A stretch of DNA of 22,875 bases from contig BFEA01000011.1 of the NCBI GenBank assembly GCA_003427395.1, positions 2,086,916 to 2,109,790 of the forward strand, read 5' to 3'. The notes below the pieces were generated by a model. The model was not told where the DNA came from and ran no database searches. It saw nothing but the letters and a program-made list of their open reading frames with translations. Positions 1-8,117 of this stretch are shown here, piece after piece (the stretch's first letter is position 1; each line of letters begins with the position of its first letter). A program made the translations under genes and the position numbers. Source of the DNA: Chara braunii. Lineage: Eukaryota > Streptophyta > Charophyceae > Charales > Characeae.

Positions 1-183
1 AGACAGTTCACAAGTGCTCAGAGCAGTGAGCCAATCAGGGCGCTTTTCAATAATTCTCGAAAATGATTTGCAAGACAGTTCACAGGTGCTCAGAGCAGCG
101 AGCCAATCAGGGCTCCTTTCAATAATTTCTCGAAAATGATTTGCAAGACAGTTCACAGGTGCTTAGAGCAGCGAGCCAATCAG
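1..183. repeat. Tandem repeat, 72/73-bp unit, about 2.5 copies
   Basis: Units begin at 1, 73 and 146, each opening AGACAGTTCACA. The first two units are 72 and 73 bp and differ at only a few positions; the third stops after about 38 bp, at 183. Each unit carries GAGCCAATCAG, a CCAAT-box-like core, so the array presents three evenly spaced CCAAT motifs. The array may continue to the left of the window. No gene is seen beside it, so a promoter role is only a possibility. Confidence 0.9.
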
Positions 184-930
184 CCAGACCTACTGACAAC
201 TAAGGTTCATCCTTTGGGGGGCCGGCAACCCAACTAACTGGTTCGATTATCAGGGAGCATGAGCGAGAGCGAGCGGACTTGTATTCGGGAGAGTTGCCGA
301 TCCAGAGGATACTTTCTGATCTAGGACCCGGCGGACCATCTCACGTGTCGGAATCTCCTCTCTCCCTTCCCCTCAGTTTTCATTTGTCACTCTCATGCCC
401 TCTCCGTTTTCTCTCACTGTCCCTTCCGCCTCTCTCTAACCCTTCACTCCCCGTTGTCGAGCGCATCGGTCCGGCACCGCACAAGACAACGCGGGACCCT
501 CCCGGCCGCGTCACGCAGGAGTTGGTCTAAGTCCTCGTCTCGAATATACATATGAAGCTTCCGCAAGCCGCTTTGACCGAGTACGCCAGCCATACCTCTT
601 GCAAGCCCCTACGACAGGACAGGGTCTACGCGAGGCACGACTTACCTCCACCTTACGGGAGTTGCCACCTTCCTTCGGTGGGCGTATCCCCGCCGAGCTA
701 CCAGTCCACAGTACGAAAGCTGATCAGTTGCAATCGCAGAGGTGGACCAGCCGAGGGCGTTTCTCGTTCGCTGTAGCATAGGGGTTACGTGCGGTAGTAC
801 GCCTCTATCGAACCCGCACGCGAATCGGCATCTTGGGGGGGGTTGAGGTCCCAAACACGACTCGTCGCCGGTCAACTAGAACACATTCCACACGCCACGC
901 GCACACCACAATAAAGAGCATAAAAATAAA
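184..930. other. No recognisable gene; pyrimidine-rich stretch
   Basis: The plus strand is C/T-rich between about 350 and 440. Short open frames occur on both strands, but none resembles a known protein and they overlap one another without any sign of a favoured frame. A G-run of eight lies near 834. I see no RNA gene here. Confidence 0.5.
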
Positions 931-953
931 ACACACACACACACACACACACA
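931..953. repeat. (AC)n microsatellite
   Basis: About eleven uninterrupted AC dinucleotides. It creates the long Cys/Val run seen in minus-strand translations, which is therefore not a real protein. Confidence 0.95.
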
Positions 954-993
954 TACAGAACGACACTAGACAAACAACGCGACAACACACCTA

Positions 994-1085
994 GTCCCTT
1001 AGCAGTCGTCCCATAACTCTCCGATGCGGAAATCGGATAGGCGTAGTGCGTGAGACTTGGTATAAAATCGCGCGGACGCAGGACT
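994..1085 (+). repeat. TATA-centred dispersed repeat, copy 1
   Basis: Shares an ordered set of blocks with 1558-1645: TCCCTTA, TCCCATAACT, a GACTT block, TATAAA, then a GC-CGG-GCA block. Copy 1 has TATAAAAT at 1061-1068 and a small hairpin (CCGAT / ATCGG) at 1022-1036. The layout resembles the U3/R part of two old LTRs or a duplicated promoter, but neither boundary can be defined. Confidence 0.5.
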
Positions 1086-1557
1086 AACTCATATCGATTC
1101 GCAATGCAAGCGTACACAAGCGGTCTCGATGATGACGTACCATGTAGTACCGATATTCATGCGGTCCTCGTTAGTCTCGAGGGTCGCATTCGACACTCAA
1201 GTGTCGACTGACACACGACTTGAGGGTTAACCTTTCGACGCTGGACAACCGCCAAGTGCGGTTGAAGACCACACCCTCTTCTGCACCCTGCGGAGAGTGG
1301 GTGGTACACATGTTCATATCTGTGGTGGCAGTCGTCTCTTATGGCCCTGGAGACCAGCTCCTTCCCCTATGGCTTGAAAGCGAGTCAAGGGGTTTGACTT
1401 TGACAGCTGCCATGGACTACAACGTCCAACTATAATAACTCTAAAAAAAAACAAAAATAGGCCGAAGACCCCCTTATCCCAGAATCACAGTCTTGGGTAA
1501 CCTTTTCGATTGGCACCAGCGGCCTATACTGATCCTGAATACACATGTGTATGTACG

Positions 1558-1645
1558 AATCCCTTAATCCCATAACTTTAGACACTAGGGCGCAAAACGT
1601 CGTGCGCAAGACTTTGATATAAAGTTGCACGGTTGCAAGCCTTTC
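1558..1645 (+). repeat. TATA-centred dispersed repeat, copy 2
   Basis: Diverged partner of 994-1085, about 560 bp downstream in the same orientation. TATAAAG lies at 1618-1624. The copies differ by many substitutions and a few small gaps, so the duplication is old. No open reading frame follows that I recognise. Confidence 0.5.
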
Positions 1646-1695
1646 CTACATCAACCGGCGATGCTAGTCATACCGGGTAATCGCAGTTTCGGCCT

Positions 1696-1765
1696 CACGA
1701 TATTGAATGGCTGAAGGAATATATTGTGAGGGATTACCCTTCACGGTATTGAATGGCTGAAGGAC
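1696..1765. repeat. Short direct repeat, 46-bp period
   Basis: CACGATATTGAATGGCTGAA at 1696 recurs at 1742 with one change in its first bases (CACGG for CACGA); both copies continue GGA. The sequence between the copies is not repeated. Confidence 0.85.
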
Positions 1766-1829
1766 ATGCCGTTCAACCCTCGCGACACTTCTGCCCTCAG
1801 GGTTGGGTGTCTTGACGGGCAGGGCAGAC

Positions 1830-1868
1830 AGACTCTGCGCAGGGGAAGATTCCTTCCCTGCAGAGTCT
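1830..1868. repeat. Hairpin, about 15-bp stem
   Basis: The left arm AGACTCTGC-GC-AGGG-G-AAG pairs with the right arm CTTCCCTGCAGAGTCT across a very short loop, with small bulges. There is no T-run after it and no neighbouring gene, so I do not call it a terminator. Confidence 0.6.
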
Positions 1869-1899
1869 AGGGTTTGGGATGTCCTGTACAAGGACCTCG

Positions 1900-3470
1900 A
1901 ATCCAGGCCCAGGACTAACGTCCGACTGAAAAATCCCTAAGAAGCATACAACACTATAAAGAGGGTTTTCTTTCCTCTCTCGACCCCAACCCTTATTTTT
2001 ACCCTTAAGCGAGGCTCACTTAAGCCACACGAACACTCAATATAATTATACATACATATATAGGGGGTAAGCACGTAACAATCACTTTTCACAGTCACAG
2101 TGAGACTCCTCATAACCATATGCATAACGATCGCAGGTATTCAAACCCAAAATCCGAATCACAAAACATACCTACAATCACATCAAAGAGTCAAACAAGA
2201 ACCCATGCACTACACGGAGTCAACCCCAACCACTCTCTATACTCATACCCCCTCGCTTTAGCCATCCAAGCCCCAGCCTCCTGTCCAACCAACCAAAATT
2301 AAGTACTCAGTACTTTCGTTAAATGACCATTCAATAAAAGTCCGGGTGAAACCTTAACAAAACAATAAAATCACCAGGGCTAAAGCCTTTTAGGTTGAGT
2401 ATTGAGGGTGAATTGGAATTGACTCGTAGTCGACAACCGACCTATTATCAGTGATAACAGAAGGTGATTCTCAAGGGATCAAGTTGAATCTAGTCTAAGT
2501 CGTGAACTGAAACGATCGCGACGACCTGTAACACAAGACAGATCAATGCCCAAGACTAGACCTATGAGTCCATGGGGAATAATCTTCATATCATGATCTC
2601 ACTCAAATCATCCTATTTAACTAAGCCTCAGTCTACCTCTAAGCAAGTGCCGGAGAAAAAGGTAGATCTTTGGCACAATCTCCTCTATATAGAGTAGATT
2701 GTCAAAACTGTCACCTGTCAAAATATAATCTAACTCCTCTAAACTAAGAAAATTTCGGAGAGCAGGTTAACCGAGCACTCATTTTTCAGGCCCATTTATA
2801 AGAAAACCAGATAATCATTTTAACAACACTTCACACCAATCTATAGAGTGCACTTCTTACGACATCATCACAGGAAAAAACCCTAAAAAAAACAATTAAA
2901 AACATATAAAACAGCAAGCCAAAGGTGCATTTCCATGAAATTCGGCCAAAAAAAAACTCGACCAATTTCAGAAATCTTAATAGCGCAAATTCTAAGACTC
3001 TAAATAACCCCAAATTTTATATACGGCAACCCTATTAAAATGCATATACCAGATCCTTACTAAGCCATGCATGAACTTTAGACAAGTTGAACTTTGAAAA
3101 GTCAAAATTTAATTAACTCTTTAGATTTACAGAAATTTCGGCAGTGCTTCCCGTAGGAAAAATGGCTTACCAAGATTTATACAAGCCCAAGTACAATAAA
3201 TGATTTCATAAAATGAAAAAATTGATCTAAGTAAAAAAAATTGTCACAAAAAATGACGGAATTGACACTAACTCCTATCGCTCTAGCACATGGCGAGCCG
3301 CTAAAGCAACTACATATCAAACTGAAACTCGGACTAAGTAGTAATCTAACTCAGCCACATGCAAGTCAAACCATAAAGGTAAGTACTCTCACCAACCCAA
3401 GTTACCTTTGACAAACAATACTTTATAGTCCTTCAATGATTTAACCCATTATACCCTGCTTACATAGGGC
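1900..3470. other. AT-rich stretch without recognisable genes
   Basis: Base composition becomes clearly A/T-rich compared with the flanks. Minus-strand frames near 2831-3013 encode only low-complexity Phe/Leu sequence. Palindromes include AAGTACTCAGTACTT at 2301-2315 and the longer one at 2675-2702. If the atp9 and intron segment further right belongs to a larger organelle-derived insert, this stretch could be part of it, but no second organelle gene was found. Confidence 0.5.
2675..2702. repeat. Near-perfect palindrome
   Basis: ACAATCT, CC, TCTATATAGA, GT, AGATTGT: two outer 7-bp arms and a central 10-bp palindrome separated by one small internal loop. It could extrude as a cruciform or fold as an RNA hairpin. 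Confidence 0.75.
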
Positions 3471-3473
3471 ATT

Positions 3474-4313
3474 GAGTTTGACCATTCGTCTTAAAAACAA
3501 TGTCAACTCTCTGCCTTAGTTATACACGAACAGGTTGCACAACTACTTTTCTCTTTATTGGGCATTTGACTAAGCCATTCGTCTTAGAAACAATNTTTTT
3601 TTTTTTTTTTTTCTTAGTCGCCCTGAACTGTTTAAATAGCCAAGTTATATATATTTGAACTTAATCTTCAAAAGTGAGCGTAGGGTTGAACCATTCATCT
3701 TAGAAACAATGCTCAGCCTACCTAAGTTACCCTAAGTTATAACTCTTAGTTATACTCTCTTCATTTGTGATAAGGCTATAGCCAGACCATTCGTCTTCGA
3801 AACAATGCCTAGCTAGCCTTGTTCTCATGCATATATATATAGAACTATAGAGAATCTTATTCCTTTGTTCTCGTTATAATCATGTGGCCTCAGACTTAGG
3901 TCATTCATCTTAGAAATAATGCCTAGTCCTTTGGCCTGAACCTCCCTCAGAATAAAACAATTAAAAAAAAAGAGTTTAACCATTCGTCATAGAAACAATG
4001 CTCAACTCCCTTTACTTTCAGGACTTAGAAAAAAGGCAAAGTACCCTAGGTCAAGACCCAGAGACTGTTTAGAAACCACCCAAAATAAACAGCGACCAGA
4101 CCATTCATCTTAGAAACAATGTCTGATCCTCAAAACTCAAGCAATCAATAACCCTCAACATAAGTAGCCAGACCATTCATCTTAGAAACAGTGTCTGACA
4201 CAATTAAATAAACACAGTGACCAATCCATTCGTCTTAGAAACAATGCTTGGCCATTTTGAAAAACGAACAAAACACAGCAGTCAGGCCATTCATCTTAGA
4301 AACAATGTCTGAC
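3474..4313. repeat. Array of ten hairpins with a conserved loop and covarying stems
   Basis: Ten copies share a core close to CCATTCRTCTTAGAAACAATG, with cores starting near 3482, 3574, 3691, 3788, 3901, 3980, 4101, 4173, 4226 and 4287. Spacing is irregular (about 50-120 bp) and the spacers are unrelated, so this is not a simple tandem repeat. On each side of the core are arms whose sequence differs between copies but which pair with each other. Examples are GAGTTTGAC with GTCAACTC (3474-3509), GACTAAG with CTTAGTC (copy 2), GACCAGAC with GTCTGATC (4094-4128), TGACCAA with TTGGCCA (4218-4254) and GTCAGGC with GTCTGAC (4281-4313). The left arm regularly has one extra base, usually C, just before ATT: a conserved bulge. 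The loop is about 12 nt, beginning C-G/A-TCTTAGAAAC. I recognise no named family. What is seen is structure; function is unknown. Confidence 0.85.
3595..3612. other. Ambiguous base plus T17 inside hairpin copy 2
   Basis: An N at 3595 is followed by seventeen T. It sits exactly where the G of ...CAATG should be, and the right arm CTTAGTC resumes straight after it, complementary to the left arm GACTAAG. So the tract interrupts an otherwise normal hairpin: either a real T insertion or a consensus artefact at a hard-to-read hairpin. Confidence 0.8.
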
Positions 4314-4454
4314 CCTATAAGATTCCTTCAAACGCAAGCAAAACTGCCTTCCTCCCAACCCTCCCCCTGATGCAACCCTTTGTTACAAACTGCTTTCAGA
4401 CAAGCAAAGAAACTGAAACTGCCATTACACATACGTTCTTTTACTTAGTCTGAT

Positions 4455-5108
4455 TTGTGTCCTGAAAGTCAAACTAAAAGTCAAAGTAGGGCTGCATACA
4501 ATACACTCAGCCAATACATAGGGAGATGTTTAGATATGGGTTATAACTGGGTTTATAAGAGAAAGCAATGGTTACCTCTTGGTTCCCTGCCTTCAGAACC
4601 CCTCCCGAGTTCCGGCAGAGTTTCTGCAATCGGTGGGCTACCTCCCCACAGATTCTTGATGCGGACCTACGGGTTGTAATCCCGCCTGCCGCCTTCCTCT
4701 CAGGACCAATGGACTAGACGTAGAGTAAGAAGGGCAGAAGAAAAAGATTAAGACTCTCAGATACAAGGAGGATGCTCTCAGACTCGCATGAGAGAGCCTG
4801 GATATCTCTGATCGCCTGAGGGCCCCGCAATGGTGGCCAAAACAGCAACAACTTGGTCAAACCTTAGTCAATTAGTTGAAGCCAACTCTCAGGCGACCCC
4901 CCCTTTTTTCCAATCCGCCTAGCTTCTTCCACACTACTACGACAATCTCCCTTACAGTCCAGTCACTTCCTTCACACCTCACTTTCCTCTCCCATGACGA
5001 GGCCGTAGTCATACGGTCCAAAATGATTTGACTGGTTCTTTTTTGGGGAAGATCACGGGAAACTGTCACATACGGTTCGGAGGGCAGAGACTCACCTCTG
5101 ACCCCTAC
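4455..5108 (+). ncRNA. Group II intron remnant, 3' part (mitochondrial type)
   Basis: The 3' end is well supported. Domain VI is a stem GGGCAGAG (5082-5089) with CTCTG and CCC (5096-5104) and a single bulged A at 5101, seven bases before the inferred 3' splice point at 5108/5109. That is the geometry known for group II branch-point adenosines. Just upstream, 5045-5078 is a 34-nt slot of domain V size with GAAA at the tetraloop position and a 3' strand ending CATACGGTTC as in the family consensus. Its 5' strand (5045-5058) no longer shows the AGC triad or good pairing, so the ribozyme is probably dead. Further upstream, a 9-bp stem TCGCCTGAG (4812-4820) with CTCAGGCGA (4888-4896) and other local hairpins suggest more intron structure. 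The left limit given is arbitrary and the 5' splice site was not found. No maturase is encoded here. Confidence 0.6.
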
Positions 5109-5176
5109 CCATTTTAGGTTTTGCTTTAACTGAAGCTATTGCTTTATTCGCCTTAATGATGGCTTTCTTAATTTTA
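5109..5176 (+). pseudogene. atp9: Mitochondrial atp9 exon fragment (ATP synthase subunit c)
   Basis: Read from the split codon (G)CC, the sequence gives AILGFALTEAIALFALMMAF followed by LIL. This is the second transmembrane helix of the F0 ring subunit c, including the proton-carrying Glu in LTEAIALF. It follows directly after a group II intron 3' end, so it is a 3' exon. In 74-residue plant atp9 numbering the intron would lie after about nucleotide 145, within the Ala codon before Ile-Leu-Gly. After LIL the family normally ends Phe-Val-Phe and stop; here the frame continues TGG GCG ACC into unrelated sequence, so the fragment breaks at 5176/5177. No upstream exon was found. I infer a nuclear copy of mitochondrial DNA because a nuclear-type retroelement lies right next to it. 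A misassembly between organelle and nuclear reads is the alternative. Confidence 0.9.
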
Positions 5177-5728
5177 TGGGCGACCGCGACACTACCAAAT
5201 GAATTGCTCTTATATCAGCGCAACAGTGAACAGTAAGGTTAGCAGCTGCTGTGGTAATCAACGCAGCCGGAGCGGGCAACAAAATGCCCAGCATGGAGCA
5301 ATAGAGGATGTTGTAGCCGCCAGGGCGCACAGCGACGCGCGTCACCTCAGGCTCGCCACATTAGCAACAAGATGCAACAGAGGACGTGCACCCCACAACA
5401 ACATCAGTTATGGGTGAGCTCACAAACTCCTGGCTTACTTCCGACTGACTCCTTCAACAACTCGAAGCCTCGCGGCCGCGCACTGACCCAATACCTTACA
5501 ACAACCCTCTCCCCTGCGTAACAACCACTGCAGTGCGACACAGCTCCAGTAGTAGAGCCTCAATCAAAAAGAAGTAACGGCAACAGGTAGCACGATAACT
5601 CTCCGATTCAGCCGTCCTGGTGGACTCACCCAGTACAAGTGCAAGAACGCAAAGGTCGCGCAGAAGATACCCCCTAAGGGAGGGGTGCCTTCTTCCCAGG
5701 CTGGAACCAGTTCTAGCTCGGGAAACAC
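5177..5728 (+). pseudogene. Degraded gag-like sequence upstream of pol (tentative)
   Basis: This lies between the atp9 break and the protease frame, where gag belongs in a Ty3/gypsy element. All three plus-strand frames are broken, but long partly open stretches encode Gln/Ser/Pro/Arg-rich sequence, for example around 5271-5516 and 5608-5730. I could not find a CCHC zinc knuckle. The assignment rests on position and composition only. Confidence 0.3.
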
Positions 5729-6541
5729 TTGAGGCCGGTGGAAGTTTTAGCTGCTTCTACAAATGGTGAAGTGGGCCAGATACCCTCCCCACCTCATGAG
5801 ATGGCCATAGCTAACGACTCCTTAGTCACCCCGCAGACACACCCAGACCAAGCCATGCTCTGTACGTTGGATGTGTCTGAGGCCTTAGAAGATTTAGAAA
5901 GTGAGTGGTCAAGCAAGGACCCTCGCGAATCTTGGGTGGCACTAAGTAGAGGTCCTAAAGGGGAACACTTCGTCGTGGAAGTTGTTGTAGGAGGCCGCAA
6001 ATGTGGTGCCTTCGTAGACATCGGCTCCACACAAAATTACATAAGTCGCGACTGTTTGGAAAGGCTGCACCTAGAGGACGGGGTACAACACCTTAGTAAA
6101 CCGGTAACATCTACTTTGGCCAACAAGGAGCGCATGGTTGTCACAGACTATGTCAAAGATGTAGTCTGTACCTTCTCCTATGGAGGAGGAGAACTTAATC
6201 ATAAGATTTCGTTCCTGGTTAGCGACGACTTACCATTTGATATGCTGTTAGGAATGTACTACCTTGAGGTTGCCAAGCCCCAATTTGACTGGGACAAGAA
6301 GGTGCTAAAGCATAAGTTGTCGGATGGAAGGACCGTGAGATTGGCCAAGTATAAGGCTAGTAGGTTGCTAGAATCCTATGGCTGCTTGTGCGCATCAACA
6401 TTCTACAATTACTATAAACAGAACCAAGAGGAGGGAATGTACCTAGTGTATGTCTCTGAGAAAGGGGAGGCCGTTAAAACACCCCTAGCGATAGAACACG
6501 TCGTTGCTAAGTTCCTTGATCTATTCAAGGAGCCCACATGA
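5729..6541 (+). pseudogene. Retropepsin (aspartic protease) region of pol
   Basis: An open frame of 270 codons that begins with TTG, so the true start lies upstream, now broken. The protease would cleave the Gag-Pol polyprotein. The catalytic loop is at residues 97-100, reading VDIGS where the family has D-T/S-G. The following STQNYIS matches the usual ATHNFIS, and DMLLGMYYL near residue 171 corresponds to the family's DxILGMDWL segment. The N-terminal 70 residues are Ser/Glu-rich linker. The frame ends at TGA 6539-6541, but the same frame continues IVDREVVHAIEI and into RT without a shift. That stop is therefore a nonsense mutation (CGA to TGA would explain it), not a gene end. Replacement of the second motif residue by Ile may also be damaging. 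Confidence 0.8.
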
Positions 6542-7237
6542 ATCGTAGATAGGGAGGTTGTCCACGCCATAGAAATAATTCCAGGGAGTAAAACCCCAAA
6601 GGCGATCTATAGGATGCCTCCGGCCGAGTTGGACGAACTCCGGCGAGAACTAAAAGAGTTGATAGAAAAGGGTTGGATACGACCGAGTACTTCCCCCTTC
6701 AGATCTCCTGTACTGTTTGTACGGAAGAAGGGGGGATCGTTGAGGATTTGCATTGATTACAGAGGCCTCAATGCCATCATAGTGAAGAACGCAGAGCCTC
6801 TACCTCGCATAGACGACCTATTGGATAGGGTGCAGGGATGTAAGTATTACAGCAAGATAGACTTAAAGTCCGGCTACCGTCAAATTGCCATAAGACCTGA
6901 GGATCAACAAAAAAATGCATTTCAGACCAGATACGGTCTGTACGAGTTTGTAGTGATGCCCTTTGGCCTTTGCAATGCGCCGGGTACATTCCAGCACGCC
7001 ATGAATAGGATCTTCCATAACTACTTAGATAAATTTGTCGTCGTGTACCTTGACGATGTTCTTATCTTTAGTAAGTCTGTCGAGGAGCATGCACAACACT
7101 TAGAAATTGTACTCTCTCTCCTGCGACAACACAAGTATAAGGTCAACCTAGGAAAATGTTAGTTTGGACGCACTAGGATCTTGTACTTGGGTCATGAGGT
7201 ATCCGCGGAGGGGATTAAGCTAGAAGATGCGAAGGTG
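6542..7237 (+). pseudogene. Reverse transcriptase region of pol
   Basis: Same frame as the protease. RT copies element RNA into cDNA within virus-like particles. Landmarks in order are KGWIRPSTSPFRSPVLFVRKK, LRICIDYRGLN, the catalytic segment YYSKIDLKSGYRQI, VMPFGLCNAPGTFQ and the active-site box VVVYLDDVLIFS (YxDD). A TAG at 7160-7162 falls in the conserved KC-x-FGRT segment, where relatives usually have Glu or Gln. The same frame then reads FGRTRILYLGHEVSAEGIKL until about 7237. There the frame is lost: family sequence resumes one frame over, with residues missing between EDAKV and the PRP-TVTEVRSFLG segment. A small deletion is the simplest cause. Confidence 0.9.
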
Positions 7238-7899
7238 GGTCACGACCTTAGACTGTTACTGAGGTCAGATCTTTCTTAGGGATGTGCGGCTACTATAGGA
7301 ACTTTGTGAAAAACTATTCCACGGTCGCCTCTCCTTTGACTGATCTAACTCGACTTGATACGCCGTGGGACTGGAGTGATGACTGCGAGGCTGCTTTCAA
7401 ACGATTGAAGCATGCACTCATGAATTATGAGGTTCTCATGGTGCCTGATCCTCAGAAGCCTTTCATTGTGACCACTGACGCAAGCCAATACGGCATTGGC
7501 GCAGTGCTGGCTTAGCAGGATGGGAAGAAGTTGAGACCGATTGAGTATATGAGCAAGAAAATGCCATCAAAGAAACTGGCAAAGTCCACCTACGAAAGGG
7601 AACTCTATGCCCTTTACAAGGCACTTGTCCATTGGAGGCACTTTATGTTGGGACGGTTTTTCTATTTGAGAACTGACCATCAGACCCTTAAATGGATCAA
7701 GACTCAACCTGCTCTTTCTGATGCACTCAAGCGCTGGATTGAGGTCATAGATCAGTATGACTTCAAGGTAGAGTATCTGAAGGGAGAGTACAACAAGGTT
7801 GCAGATGCGCTGACACGTAAGGCAGACTACCTAGGGGCGCTAGTTTCCGAATCTGGCGTATCTAAGGAACTAACTCAATCTCTGGTGGGAGCGTATTAG
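7238..7899 (+). pseudogene. RT connection and RNase H region of pol
   Basis: Second reading frame. TVTEVRSFLGMCGYYRNFV is the RT thumb/connection, followed by RNase H, which degrades RNA in the RNA:DNA hybrid. Acidic catalytic positions are visible: VTTDASQYGIGAVLA, STYERELYAL, LRTDHQTLKWI and the final NKVADALTRK. Three TAG codons interrupt the frame: 7249-7251 (in RP-TVTEVR), 7513-7515 (in AVLA-QDG) and 7897-7899 (in GAY-EDL). In each case CAG (Gln) is the expected family codon or a plausible one. Confidence 0.9.
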
Positions 7900-8117
7900 G
7901 AAGACCTTGTCACGATAAACATCATACGCAAACTGCTGGCGAAAGATAAGGCCATCGACGATGAGTTTGTGATGGTGGATGGGTTGCTCTTTCTGAGAAA
8001 GGCTAGGATTGAAAGATTAGTTGTTCCATCTAGTGAAAATTTGCGTAGTTTATTTGTAGGAGAATGTCATGACGCAACTGGACACTTTGGCTACAAGAAG
8101 ACAAGCGCTAATCTGGC
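7900..8117 (+). pseudogene. Integrase N-terminal zinc-binding part of pol
   Basis: Continues the RNase H frame past TAG 7897. It encodes the linker and the start of the HHCC zinc finger, ECHDATGHFGYKKTSANL, giving both His ligands. Family sequence should continue with a few residues and then WPGM; instead WPGM appears in another frame immediately downstream. A frameshifting deletion thus sits near 8112-8120. Confidence 0.8.

Noticed and set aside
805-990. Minus-strand Cys/Val-rich frame
   Set aside because: Made by the (AC)n microsatellite.
1826-1870. Intrinsic terminator
   Set aside because: Good hairpin but no T-run and no upstream gene; eukaryotic context.
3474-4313. CRISPR array
   Set aside because: The conserved cores are about 21 bp with irregular 50-120-bp spacing, the flanks covary with each other, there are no cas genes and the context is eukaryotic.
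4560-4720. Group II intron domain I
   Set aside because: Several short stems and GC-rich blocks look intron-like, but I could not identify a GTGCG 5' end or exon-binding sites, so no domain was assigned.
5136-5345. 69-codon minus-strand frame over the atp9 junction
   Set aside because: Antisense to the clear atp9 exon and spanning the breakpoint at 5177.
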